Shown here piece by piece: positions 1 to 6,213 of a stretch of 8,989 bases of DNA. A program made the position numbers and the translations under genes. Under the pieces are notes generated by a model, which saw nothing but the letters and a program-made list of their open reading frames with translations, was not told the DNA's origin and made no database searches. Location: assembly GCA_030066245.1 (NCBI GenBank), contig JASJBY010000172.1, positions 1 through 8,989 of the forward strand, in the 5' to 3' direction. Numbering within the stretch: the stretch's first letter is position 1; every line of letters begins with the position of its first letter. The DNA is from Gammaproteobacteria bacterium. GTDB taxonomy: Bacteria > Pseudomonadota > Gammaproteobacteria > JAABTG01.

Positions 1-272
1 CCCTTCAAGCGGAGCAGGAAGGCGCAGCGACGAAGGTGCTGTCGCGAGGCCCGGGGTGTGCAACGAAACTGGCCGAAACTCGGAGCCTGGAGCGAATCCC
101 GTCGAAACCCTTGCTACCCACAGTTCGACGCATTGCGGAACAAACAAGCAGCTTCAGGTCAACCGGGGCTGATGAAGTGCAGACCATGACTGCATGAGCC
201 GTCGGTGCTCTTTCGAGCGCTGCAATAGTGATTCGGAGTTGCGAGAGGCCAGGATTCCGTCCTTCGGGGCGA
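1..272. other. Intergenic/edge stretch without a supported gene
   Basis: I see no convincing coding frame, RNA gene or strong terminator here. The only long open frame is about 60 codons on the minus strand, has no recognisable domain and looks like chance. A five-pair hairpin with a TTCG loop lies at 258-271, just past the stop of the minus-strand gene ending at 273. In the RNA of that gene the stem carries an A-C mismatch and there is no U-run, so it is a poor terminator. Confidence 0.5.
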
Positions 273-959
273 TTACCAGGACCAGGGCATCATGCGCCCG
301 GTCCGCCCCATGGTGGAATCCATGCCGGCGGCCATGACCGACATCTTGACGTTCATCCCCTGGACCTCATTTGCCAGTACCGGCAGTGAGTTCATCTTGA
401 CGCCCATGTGGTGAACGTCGTTTGCCAGGACGGGCAGCGCATCGACTTTGACGTTCATGCTGCCTACCTCGTGGTTCATGGAGTCCACCGCTGAACTCAT
501 GGCCGCAACCTCCTTGTACATGGCAGGCATGACCTTTACGGACTGGGCCATCTGGAACAGGAACAGGGCGACCGTGGCACCGGGATCGAAGTCTGGATCG
601 GACGCCAGGTAGTCAGACAGCCACTTTCTCTCCTCTTCGAAGCGTTCCAGTTCAGCACGATCCTTGGGCGACAGCATCGCCAGCAACTCTTTCCTTTTGG
701 CGGCGGCGGTCTCGGCGTCTACGGCACGCGGACGCAGTTTCTCGGTGAGCTGCGGGAGTTGGGAGATTACCTCCGCCACCGGCGAAAGCGCATGGTAGGC
801 CGCTGCGCATACGAGTATCAACACCGCCAGCAGCGCAAGACGGCCCCGGCGGGCAGCCTGCTGGGCTGCATCATACTTGGCCTGCATCTGCTCCATGGCC
901 ACACTGAGGCGGTTCAGCGCGTCGGCGACCTGGGAAGCTTCCTGATTCGGATTTGGCAT
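273..959 (-). CDS. Membrane-anchored hypothetical protein with Met-rich 17-residue repeats
   Basis: I do not recognise this 228-residue protein. The ATG at 959 is chosen because GGAGAG lies seven bases before it; an upstream in-frame ATG (1034) would add 25 unconvincing residues. Residues 1-39 are hydrophilic and probably helical. Residues 40-58 form one strongly hydrophobic segment, a probable membrane anchor preceded by an Arg-rich stretch, which suggests that the N-terminus is cytoplasmic. Residues 80-117 are charged and coiled-coil-like. From about residue 140 the chain is Met- and Val-rich, with two 17-residue repeats at 168-184 and 185-201 (pattern MxVKxxxLPVLANxVxx) and a third partial copy from 202. 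It ends in MMPWSW. The tail could be an elongated periplasmic helical or coiled-coil domain. It is separated from the redox operon upstream by about 400 bases and a hairpin repeat, so it is probably transcribed on its own. It is surely coding; its function is unknown. Confidence 0.8.
   Translation of the reverse strand: MPNPNQEASQVADALNRLSVAMEQMQAKYDAAQQAARRGRLALLAVLILVCAAAYHALSPVAEVISQLPQLTEKLRPRAVDAETAAAKRKELLAMLSPKDRAELERFEEERKWLSDYLASDPDFDPGATVALFLFQMAQSVKVMPAMYKEVAAMSSAVDSMNHEVGSMNVKVDALPVLANDVHHMGVKMNSLPVLANEVQGMNVKMSVMAAGMDSTMGRTGRMMPWSW
357..458 (-). repeat. Two 51-bp tandem imperfect repeats inside the Met-rich protein gene
   Basis: Two adjacent 51-base units (408-458 and 357-407) encode 17-residue repeats that share LPVLAN and the VK dipeptide. 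A third, decayed unit starts at 356. The unit is a whole number of codons, so copy number can change without breaking the frame. Confidence 0.75.
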
Positions 960-1356
960 CGCGACTCTCCAGTATTGCCAGGGACGGGAACAAGTTTGAA
1001 GAAGTATGCCGAGACGTCGGACGCCTATGACCATATAACCGGCATGGGATTTGCCCCGGACATTGGCTGCGCGAGCTTGCGTCGAGCCGCCCCGGAACTG
1101 CGCAAAAGCGGAGATGGCCGGCCAATGCCGTTCGTCCGCCGCTTCCCCGGCCTGGTCTGCGTGTTGCGGAGCAACCCGCCAACGGATTCAGCTTCCGTCC
1201 ATCCGCATCCTGATCCGTGGGATGTTCAGTGTCCGTTCGATAGAGCATTCCCCTCTCCCCGGGTAGGGGAGAGGGTCAGGGAGAGGGGGGCACAAGAACA
1301 GTCATGGAAGGTGGCTTCACAGGGCGTCTCGCATACGAGCCGGCACGCCGGAAAGT
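960..1356. other. Non-coding spacer between Met-rich protein and redox operon
   Basis: This spacer of about 400 bases lies between two genes on the minus strand. Open frames in it are short, overlap the neighbours and show no domain. It holds the CTC-rich hairpin repeat at 1250-1290, and presumably the promoter of the downstream gene between 960 and about 1150. I cannot point to convincing -35/-10 boxes there. Confidence 0.5.
1250..1290. repeat. CTC-rich dispersed hairpin repeat, possible operon terminator
   Basis: CCCTCTCCCC (1251-1260) and GGGGAGAGGG (1266-1275) form a perfect 10-bp stem with a five-base loop. A further GGGAGAGGGG arm follows at 1279-1288 after TCA. This arrangement (CCCTCTCCC, TGAC, CCTCTCCCC, loop, GGGGAGAGGGG on the minus strand) matches, from memory, a hairpin repeat widespread between genes in many proteobacteria. 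It lies about 80 bases after the stop of the DsrK-like gene, so it could end or stabilise that operon's message. No U-run follows, so Rho-independent termination is not shown. Confidence 0.75.
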
Positions 1357-2688
1357 CTACGCCAGATGGTGACCGACCAAGTCCATGAGGCTGTGCGTGG
1401 GCTTTGGCCACTGGTGTGCCATGGTGCCGGCCATGATGTTCATCATACAACTGTCGCAGGAGGTCACGACCTCCTCGGCGCCGGTGTCGTCGAACTGCTT
1501 CATCTTCAGCTCGAACACCTTCAGTCGCAGGGGCAGGGCGCGGGTAATGAGGAAGTTCCCTCCGCCGCCTCCGCAGCACAGGTTTTCCACACCGTGGGGC
1601 TCGGTCTCCGTGAGGTCGACGCCCAGCGCGTCCAGCACGACTCGCGGCGCGTCGACAACCCCGCCGATACGCCCGATCTTGCATGGATCGTGGAACGTGA
1701 ACTTTGCCTGCTTGCCAATGGGCTTGACCTTCAGGCGCCCGGCCTGGATCTCGCGTCCCAGGAACTCGGATGGGGCGAGCACCTCGAAAGGCAACGGTTT
1801 TCCCATCAGCTCGGCGCCCGCCCAGCGCAGCGTCGGATAGGAGTGTCCGCATTCGGCCACGATAACGGTCTTCGCGCCACAGGCGACCGCGGCGTCGTAC
1901 ACCCGTTTCGACGCCGCGCACTGCCACTCCTGGTCCCCTGTCATGTAACCAAAGTTCGCCGATTCATAGCCTTGGCTGCTGAAGGTCCACTTGGCGCCGA
2001 TGTGATTCATGATCTTGATGGTGGAGACCAGGGTGTCCTTGAAGAGCACGATATCGGTCACCGCCGAGAGTACCAGAATGTCGGCCTCGGGTTCGTCGAG
2101 TGGAATTTTCAGACCGGTCTTGCGCAGCTCTTCAAGGGTCTGGACGAACTGCTCGGACCCCACGCCGAAAATGGTGCCTTTCTCGGCCTGCTCCTGACCG
2201 ACCAGGCGCATTTCAACGGGCATCAGATCGGCCGTGCGCATCGCCGCCCGCATGACCGCGACGCCGCCACCGATGTTGATGCCCATGGGGCAGATCAGAC
2301 TGCAGCGCATGCAGACGGTGCAGGAGTCGTAGACGAGCTCCTCCCACTCGTTCAGGTCGTCGATGGTGACATCCTTGACAAAGAGCCGGTACAGCCAACG
2401 CGCTGGGCTGCGCTCGCGACGATACATGCGCTTCATCAGGTCCAGCTTGCGTATGGGTGTGTGCTTGGGATCCTTGCTGGCCAGATAGAAGTGGCAGGCT
2501 TCGGCGCACAGCCCGCAGTGCACGCAGGCCTCCAGATCTATCGCAAGCTGCGCGTTGATGCCATCGCGAATAACCTGTTTGGCGGTCTCCACCCGTTCCT
2601 GGTCGGAAAGCTTGCTGGGGACTTCCATCTTGCCCATTTCTTGGACCTGCTCCATGAAGGCCTGGGCGACGTTCATATCGACTGGCAT
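1357..2688 (-). CDS. HdrD/DsrK-like iron-sulfur oxidoreductase subunit
   Basis: This soluble 443-residue protein has no signal peptide or membrane helix and probably acts at the cytoplasmic face of a membrane complex. Two ferredoxin-type [4Fe-4S] motifs are visible: C55, C58, C61, C65 and C123, C126, C129, C133 (CxxCxxCxxxC). At the C-terminus there is one complete CCG motif, C336, then C371-C372, then C411 and C414, as binds the special [4Fe-4S] cluster of heterodisulfide reductase HdrB/HdrD and DsrK. The first CCG-like domain (about 200-290) has lost most cysteines and reads AECGHSY at 278-284, a degeneration I associate with DsrK-type proteins. Family knowledge suggests electron transfer between a quinone-linked cytochrome b and a thiol/disulfide-type substrate. 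It is the last gene of a three-gene operon, 37 bases after the NarI-like gene. GAGGG lies eight bases before the ATG. Its substrate is unknown. GlcF-like subunits are less likely because of the DsrK-like features and cytochrome partners. Confidence 0.9.
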   Translation of the reverse strand: MPVDMNVAQAFMEQVQEMGKMEVPSKLSDQERVETAKQVIRDGINAQLAIDLEACVHCGLCAEACHFYLASKDPKHTPIRKLDLMKRMYRRERSPARWLYRLFVKDVTIDDLNEWEELVYDSCTVCMRCSLICPMGINIGGGVAVMRAAMRTADLMPVEMRLVGQEQAEKGTIFGVGSEQFVQTLEELRKTGLKIPLDEPEADILVLSAVTDIVLFKDTLVSTIKIMNHIGAKWTFSSQGYESANFGYMTGDQEWQCAASKRVYDAAVACGAKTVIVAECGHSYPTLRWAGAELMGKPLPFEVLAPSEFLGREIQAGRLKVKPIGKQAKFTFHDPCKIGRIGGVVDAPRVVLDALGVDLTETEPHGVENLCCGGGGGNFLITRALPLRLKVFELKMKQFDDTGAEEVVTSCDSCMMNIMAGTMAHQWPKPTHSLMDLVGHHLA

Positions 2689-2725
2689 TGTCTGAGCCCT
2701 CGCAGTGTTTGTTCAGTCGGCGCTC

Positions 2726-3373
2726 TCAGGCTTTCACACCATGGTGAGCGAAGCCTGCTCCGATATAGCCGCGTGAGAACACAAAGGTAAACGTGTGCAT
2801 CAAGCTGCTGAAGGGGAAGTAGATGAGCAGAAGCTGAGCCAGGAACAGGTGGATGAGCCGCAGGCTCTCGTGGTCCTCGCCGAGGGCTAGGCAGCCGGTC
2901 AGCATCACGAAGAATATGAGTATGCTGCCGATGTGGTCGCCCGCATCGGACAGCTTCCGCGATACCGGGTGCAGCAGGCGGCGCAGCCACAGCACGATCA
3001 AGCCGGCAAATGCGATCTCCGAAACGACGATGAAGGCCCAGCGCGGCATTGTCGGCCAGCCGAAGCCCAGGATGTACTCCTTGTAGAACTCCACATGGGG
3101 CGCGGCAAAGAACAGCAGTACGAACAGCCCCACGTGAAATGCGTACCCCGCGATGACCTCGAGACGAATTCGGCGGTAGAAATCACGCCGGGGCACGAAT
3201 CGAGAGAACACCGCACGGACCGCGCCCGCGGACGCCGAGCCACGGGGTACGGACAGCGACTTCGACGAGCCGAGGCTCAGGGCCAGGGCCAGACGCCCGA
3301 CGACGCCCACCACGAAAACCGCCGCGGAAAAGTACCAGAACGGACCTTCTAGGAATGCAGCAATAGTTTCCAT
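2726..3373 (-). CDS. NarI/DsrM-like membrane cytochrome b subunit
   Basis: This 215-residue integral membrane protein has about five hydrophobic segments (near residues 12-33, 73-91, 112-130, 147-164 and 174-196). H175 and H193 are 18 residues apart in the last segment, the same spacing as the paired haem ligands H187 and H205 of Escherichia coli NarI. H80 in the second segment is a plausible partner ligand, and H92 is a weaker candidate for the fourth. Related NarI/DsrM/HmcE proteins hold b haems and pass electrons between quinone and a cytoplasmic iron-sulfur partner. The gene directly downstream encodes just such a partner, so the two likely form a DsrMK-like unit. It is short compared with typical DsrM (about 330 residues from memory) and close to NarI (about 225). 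A strong AAGGGGGG ribosome site precedes the ATG, and the gap from the upstream cytochrome gene is 21 bases. Confidence 0.87.
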   Translation of the reverse strand: METIAAFLEGPFWYFSAAVFVVGVVGRLALALSLGSSKSLSVPRGSASAGAVRAVFSRFVPRRDFYRRIRLEVIAGYAFHVGLFVLLFFAAPHVEFYKEYILGFGWPTMPRWAFIVVSEIAFAGLIVLWLRRLLHPVSRKLSDAGDHIGSILIFFVMLTGCLALGEDHESLRLIHLFLAQLLLIYFPFSSLMHTFTFVFSRGYIGAGFAHHGVKA

Positions 3374-3394
3374 TTTTTTCCCCCCTTACCGGAT

Positions 3395-4405
3395 TCAGCT
3401 TGGCGCTTTCTCTATGAGACCTTTCTCTTCGGCCTCCCGGTGCCAGCGGTCGTGGTGGGCATGGGCCCAGTCGGCATCGACCTTTCCGGTGTTCATGGCG
3501 TTAAAGGACCCGGGAAGGCCGATGGAGCCCAAGTACATATGGCCGAAGGTGAAGGCGATGAGCACGAGGGCAGCGATACCGTGGACCAGCAGCATGAGCT
3601 GCATGAGCTCTCTGGACTGCCCAAAGAGCGGAAACACCAGAATCAGCCCGGATATGCTGATGGCCAGACCGCCGAAAGTGATGGACCAGAACAGGATCTT
3701 CTCGCCGGCGTTGAAGAATCCGGCCGAAACATGCTTGCCGCTGAGCATGCCGCCGCCTTTTGCCAGCCATGCCAGGTCGCCGCGGGCAAAAAAGTTGCGC
3801 TGCGCAAAGCGCAGGACAAACAGCGTCAGGGATACGATGAACACCGGACCGAACAGATTGTGTCCCTCTTTGCTGGCGCTGGCAATGGCACCGAAGGCCT
3901 GGGGACCCACCAGGGGCAGTATGACATACCGCCCCAGCAGCAGGATGAGCCCGCTGATGGCCAGGAACAGGAAAGTCCCTGCCATGAACCAGTGGAGAAT
4001 CCGATCGTAATCAGGAAAACGAACAATCACCTTGCCCGAACTGCCGTCGAATCGTTCCGGCGATTTCCGGACCAGGTGAAATAAAGTGAGCACGCCGAGC
4101 ATCCCCACCAGCGCCCAGCCGCCCCACGGCGCCACGTAATTGCTGCGCAGCTGTCGCCACCTTTCGCCGCCTTCCGCGATCAGCGTGGTCATGCCGATGC
4201 CCTCGACCTGGCTCCTGCTGACGCCCGGCGGGGGGCCTTCGCGTACTGCCCGCCACAGCTCAATGCCGGGGTTCGGCACCGCGCCGCCGCCTTGTTCCTC
4301 GGCAACCGCCGTGCCGCAGATGGTGAGAAGAAGCCACACAACGGGTAGCAGCCAGGTTGTGGACTGCCGTGTGGCGTGACGATTTACCGTAGTGCCCGTC
4401 TTCAT
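3395..4405 (-). CDS. FdnI/FdhC-type cytochrome b561 (formate dehydrogenase gamma family)
   Basis: This is a 336-residue membrane dihaem cytochrome. A signal peptide is evident (residues 1-35, hydrophobic core 18-30, likely cleavage after AVA), then a periplasmic stretch of about 55 residues and about five hydrophobic segments (95-111, 139-160, 184-200, 239-260, 270-290). Four histidines fit the haem ligands of FdnI: H138 (RILHWF), H182 (EGHNLFGP), H275 and H289. The last two are 14 residues apart, as are H155 and H169 in E. coli FdnI. Members take electrons from a periplasmic formate dehydrogenase iron-sulfur subunit and reduce quinone in the membrane. No catalytic alpha or beta subunit is encoded nearby; instead the operon continues with NarI-like and DsrK-like genes, so a formate role is not supported by context. 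It is the first gene of the operon, behind a sigma-54 promoter candidate. AGAGGA lies about ten bases before the ATG, a rather long spacing. Confidence 0.9.
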   Translation of the reverse strand: MKTGTTVNRHATRQSTTWLLPVVWLLLTICGTAVAEEQGGGAVPNPGIELWRAVREGPPPGVSRSQVEGIGMTTLIAEGGERWRQLRSNYVAPWGGWALVGMLGVLTLFHLVRKSPERFDGSSGKVIVRFPDYDRILHWFMAGTFLFLAISGLILLLGRYVILPLVGPQAFGAIASASKEGHNLFGPVFIVSLTLFVLRFAQRNFFARGDLAWLAKGGGMLSGKHVSAGFFNAGEKILFWSITFGGLAISISGLILVFPLFGQSRELMQLMLLVHGIAALVLIAFTFGHMYLGSIGLPGSFNAMNTGKVDADWAHAHHDRWHREAEEKGLIEKAPS

Positions 4406-4516
4406 GCTGTTTCAATCCTCTTGCGCCTGTCGCCGCTCTGCTATTGTGGTCGCAGCGTGGTTACTGACTATGTCTGAAATGACTGCAAGCGTGCGGAATC
4501 GTACACCGGTAGAAGG

Positions 4517-4533
4517 ATGCAGGGCCAGTGCCA
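4517..4533 (-). promoter_or_regulatory. Sigma-54 (-24/-12) promoter candidate for the redox operon
   Basis: The minus strand reads TGGCACTGGCCCTGCAT. This matches the sigma-54 pattern TGGCAC-N5-TTGCW with a single mismatch (CTGCA), and exactly ten bases lie between the invariant GG (4532-4531) and GC (4520-4519). Transcription would start near 4507, giving a leader of about 100 bases before the ATG at 4405. Dyad sites at the right distance upstream support the call. Confidence 0.7.
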
Positions 4534-4589
4534 TTAAAGTAACACGGCCACGTTGAGAGTATACGGGGGTCGAGGTTTGCGCGCGCTAG

Positions 4590-4623
4590 CTGAATCGTCC
4601 AGATCGTTGCCTGGATCGTCCAG
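4590..4623. promoter_or_regulatory. Tandem 13-bp dyads, probable enhancer-binding-protein sites
   Basis: CTGGATCGTCCAG at 4611-4623 is a palindrome with five-base arms and a TCG centre. CTGAATCGTCCAG at 4590-4602 is the same site with one change. The centres are 21 bases apart, two helical turns, so bound dimers would lie on the same face. They sit about 89 and 110 bases upstream of the predicted sigma-54 start at 4507, the usual range for activators of the NtrC family. The activator is not encoded in the window. Confidence 0.6.
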
Positions 4624-4939
4624 AATTGCTTTATCACAGGGTTACAGTTCTTGAACGGCGATTAACCCCGATTTTAATAAGTTAACCTGGCCGCTCGAGG
4701 AACGCTCGTTACCTCGCATCCGGCAGGAGCCCTTGTTGACGTCCTCGTCGGGATCATGCCCCTCGATTTCCTGGCTCCAGTCGAATCCACCTCATCCCCG
4801 GAGACGTCCGGAGACGCCGGCCAGTGAGCGCGTGACAACCACCGGCAGCGCGCATCCGTGATCGGTTAAGCACACGCGGTGGGGGTCGTACCAACACGAG
4901 CCGCCGGGACACGCCGTGAATACCTCCCTGTAGGCTCGA

Positions 4940-4960
4940 CGGCCGCTATCCCTGCGGCCG
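4940..4960. repeat. GC-rich hairpin after the hydrolase gene
   Basis: CGGCCGC (4940-4946) pairs perfectly with GCGGCCG (4954-4960) across a seven-base loop. It lies about 70 bases past the stop of the alpha/beta hydrolase. There is no U-run, so it may slow RNA decay or be a weak terminator, but termination is not shown. Confidence 0.35.
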
Positions 4961-5029
4961 ACGGTCCCGGCCACTCATGCCGGTACGGCCTGAAGCGAAC
5001 ACCAATGCGGCAGCGCGGCAGTCGCGCCG

Positions 5030-6001
5030 TCACCAGCCGCTGTCCCTGGTGGGTGTCTCGGCCTGAACTCTGCGGGAAAACTCGCTGATCAATCCGGCCA
5101 CGCGCTCGGTCTGCGTATGATGCAAGCCGTGCCCGACACCCTCCAGGCGGACGACCTCGGCATCGGGCAATATCTCGATGAGCCTGTCGGTGTGGTTCCA
5201 GGCAGGAACGATGTGGTCCTCGGTGCCGTGAATGAGGAGGAGAGGTTGGCGAAGCGCGGCATAGTCGCGGCTCTGCACGCGAAGGAATTCACTCAGCCGG
5301 CCCACGTCCTCGGCGTTGGAGAAATAGTTGCCTGGGCGCAGCACCAACTCCACGCCCGTGCGGCGCACGTAATCCGGGGGCGGCGCCTCGGGCCGGAATA
5401 CCTCTGAGACTGCGCCCTCCAGGAGCAGCTGCCCAGCGGGGTAGACCAGCGTGTGGGCGAAGATTCTGCCGAGCAGCGGCACCTGGCCGATGTCAACCGA
5501 CCATGCCACGCCGCCTTCCCAGGGATGGCTACCCCCGGCGAGCAGCACGCCGCCGGCAGCGTTGTCGGGATAGTGGAGCAGGTAGGCCAGGACCAGGGAG
5601 CCGCTCCATGAGTGTCCCACCAGCAGCGGCCGGCGTATGCCCAGCTTGGCGAGCGCGGCGTGCAGGTAGTCCGCCTGCTCCGCAGGGCTTGGCCAGGCGC
5701 CTACGGGACGGTCACTGTAACCGTGGCCAGGCCGGTCGAACGCGAGAACACGGTGGCTGTAAGTCAAGGGCGGCAATAGGCTGGCCGTGAAGTCCATCAG
5801 GCTCGTGCTGGCGCCGTGGAGCAAGACCACTGGCGGTCCGCTGCCGCGGTCAACGTAGTGCATCGGTAGACCGGCCGCTTCCACGAACTGTCCGACCGGC
5901 GGATAGTCACGCTGGATCCGCCAGGCACCATAGGCGCTGAAAAGCGCGAGTGCAGTCGCCAATGCTGACGCGAAAAGCAAGGAGATGGTTATAAGTCGCA
6001 T
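5030..6001 (-). CDS. Membrane-anchored alpha/beta hydrolase (serine type)
   Basis: This is a 323-residue alpha/beta-hydrolase-fold protein. Residues 4-26 form a hydrophobic N-terminal segment with no clear cleavage site, so a membrane anchor or uncleaved signal is likely, with the catalytic domain outside the cytoplasm. The fold is marked by LLHGAS (60-65, oxyanion region), AFDRPGHGYSDRP (87-99), the nucleophile elbow GHSWSG with S131, the acid D262 in HGTEDHIVP, and H291 in GVGHGLHH. The triad is therefore complete. Serine instead of aspartate as nucleophile argues against haloalkane dehalogenase and epoxide hydrolase despite overall similarity. Family members act as esterases, lipases or C-C hydrolases, and the substrate cannot be read from the sequence. 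The gene stands alone on the minus strand, with a 111-base spacer to the divergent toxin-antitoxin control region. The ribosome site before the ATG is weak (GATAGG), but the anchor segment begins directly after this start, which supports it. Confidence 0.88.
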   Translation of the reverse strand: MRLITISLLFASALATALALFSAYGAWRIQRDYPPVGQFVEAAGLPMHYVDRGSGPPVVLLHGASTSLMDFTASLLPPLTYSHRVLAFDRPGHGYSDRPVGAWPSPAEQADYLHAALAKLGIRRPLLVGHSWSGSLVLAYLLHYPDNAAGGVLLAGGSHPWEGGVAWSVDIGQVPLLGRIFAHTLVYPAGQLLLEGAVSEVFRPEAPPPDYVRRTGVELVLRPGNYFSNAEDVGRLSEFLRVQSRDYAALRQPLLLIHGTEDHIVPAWNHTDRLIEILPDAEVVRLEGVGHGLHHTQTERVAGLISEFSRRVQAETPTRDSGW

Positions 6002-6112
6002 AGCCTATCAACTGTTCCGAGTCAGTCATCCCCACTCTCGATTACTTGCTACAGCTCTCTGCCGTCGGATAGCACGCAAGTTCAGGGTTCGGTGCCTGCC
6101 GGGGGGAGTGGG

Positions 6113-6131
6113 TCTTGTGCAGGACACAAGA
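6113..6131. repeat. Short hairpin just upstream of the first toxin-antitoxin promoter
   Basis: TCTTGTG (6113-6119) and CACAAGA (6125-6131) are perfect inverted repeats around CAGGA. It ends 16 bases before the -35 box at 6148. It could be an additional operator or a small terminator between the divergent units; nothing in the sequence decides which. Confidence 0.4.
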
Positions 6132-6147
6132 GCTTGACGTCGAGCGG

Positions 6148-6200
6148 TTGACGAATGGCATCAAATGTCATTATGTGCCAAACTTTTCAAATAATGGCAC
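6148..6200 (+). promoter_or_regulatory. Promoter and operator of the AbrB-type toxin-antitoxin pair
   Basis: TTGACG at 6148-6153 is a good -35 box. The -10 is less clear: CATTAT at 6169-6174 after 15 bases, or TATGTG at 6172-6177 after 18. Three half-sites lie over and after it: TGGCA (6156-6160), the inverted TGCCA (6176-6180) and TGGCA (6195-6199). The last two extend to a perfect 7-bp dyad, TGTGCCA N14 TGGCACA (6174-6201). Antitoxins of this kind normally repress their own operon together with the toxin, so this is the likely autoregulatory site. Confidence 0.6.
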
Positions 6201-6213
6201 AAGCGAGAGAAAG

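Larger units (their letters stand above)
4406..5029. other. Long intergenic region carrying the redox operon control region
   Basis: This stretch of 624 bases has no supported gene. The left third holds a sigma-54 promoter candidate (4517-4533) and tandem dyads (4590-4623) for the operon starting at 4405. An AT-rich island follows at 4625-4690, unlike the GC-rich surroundings. From about 4690 to 5029 only short frames of up to 70 codons without domains occur. It contains two 9-base CCGGAGACG copies ten bases apart (4798-4816) and a GC hairpin (4940-4960) after the hydrolase stop. Confidence 0.6.

Noticed and set aside
258..271. Hairpin with a TTCG loop as terminator of the Met-rich gene
   Set aside because: In the RNA of that gene the stem contains a C-A mismatch and no U-run follows.
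759..1388. Plus-strand frame of 209 codons over the spacer and the Met-rich gene
   Set aside because: It runs antisense through a supported gene and across the hairpin repeat. The translation has no recognisable domain.
1366..2790. Long open frame of 474 codons on the plus strand
   Set aside because: It lies antisense to the DsrK-like gene, whose cysteine motifs and homology are clear. Its His/Gln/Leu-rich translation has no domain; high GC content keeps the antisense frame open.
3395..4405. Reading the operon as a formate dehydrogenase operon
   Set aside because: Only the gamma-type cytochrome is present. No molybdopterin alpha subunit or FdhB-like four-cluster subunit is encoded next to it, and the partners are NarI-like and DsrK-like.
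4792..4974. Possible 60-codon minus-strand gene with several cysteines
   Set aside because: No ribosome site, no recognisable domain, and it spans the GC hairpin at 4940-4960. It is likely chance.
5030..6001. Haloalkane dehalogenase or epoxide hydrolase identity
   Set aside because: The nucleophile elbow is GHSWSG with serine, not aspartate, so a serine hydrolase is the supported call.
6115..6213. Longer antitoxin start at TTG 6115
   Set aside because: The extension would translate the -35 box and operator, and the conserved AbrB-like domain and ribosome site fit the ATG at 6214.
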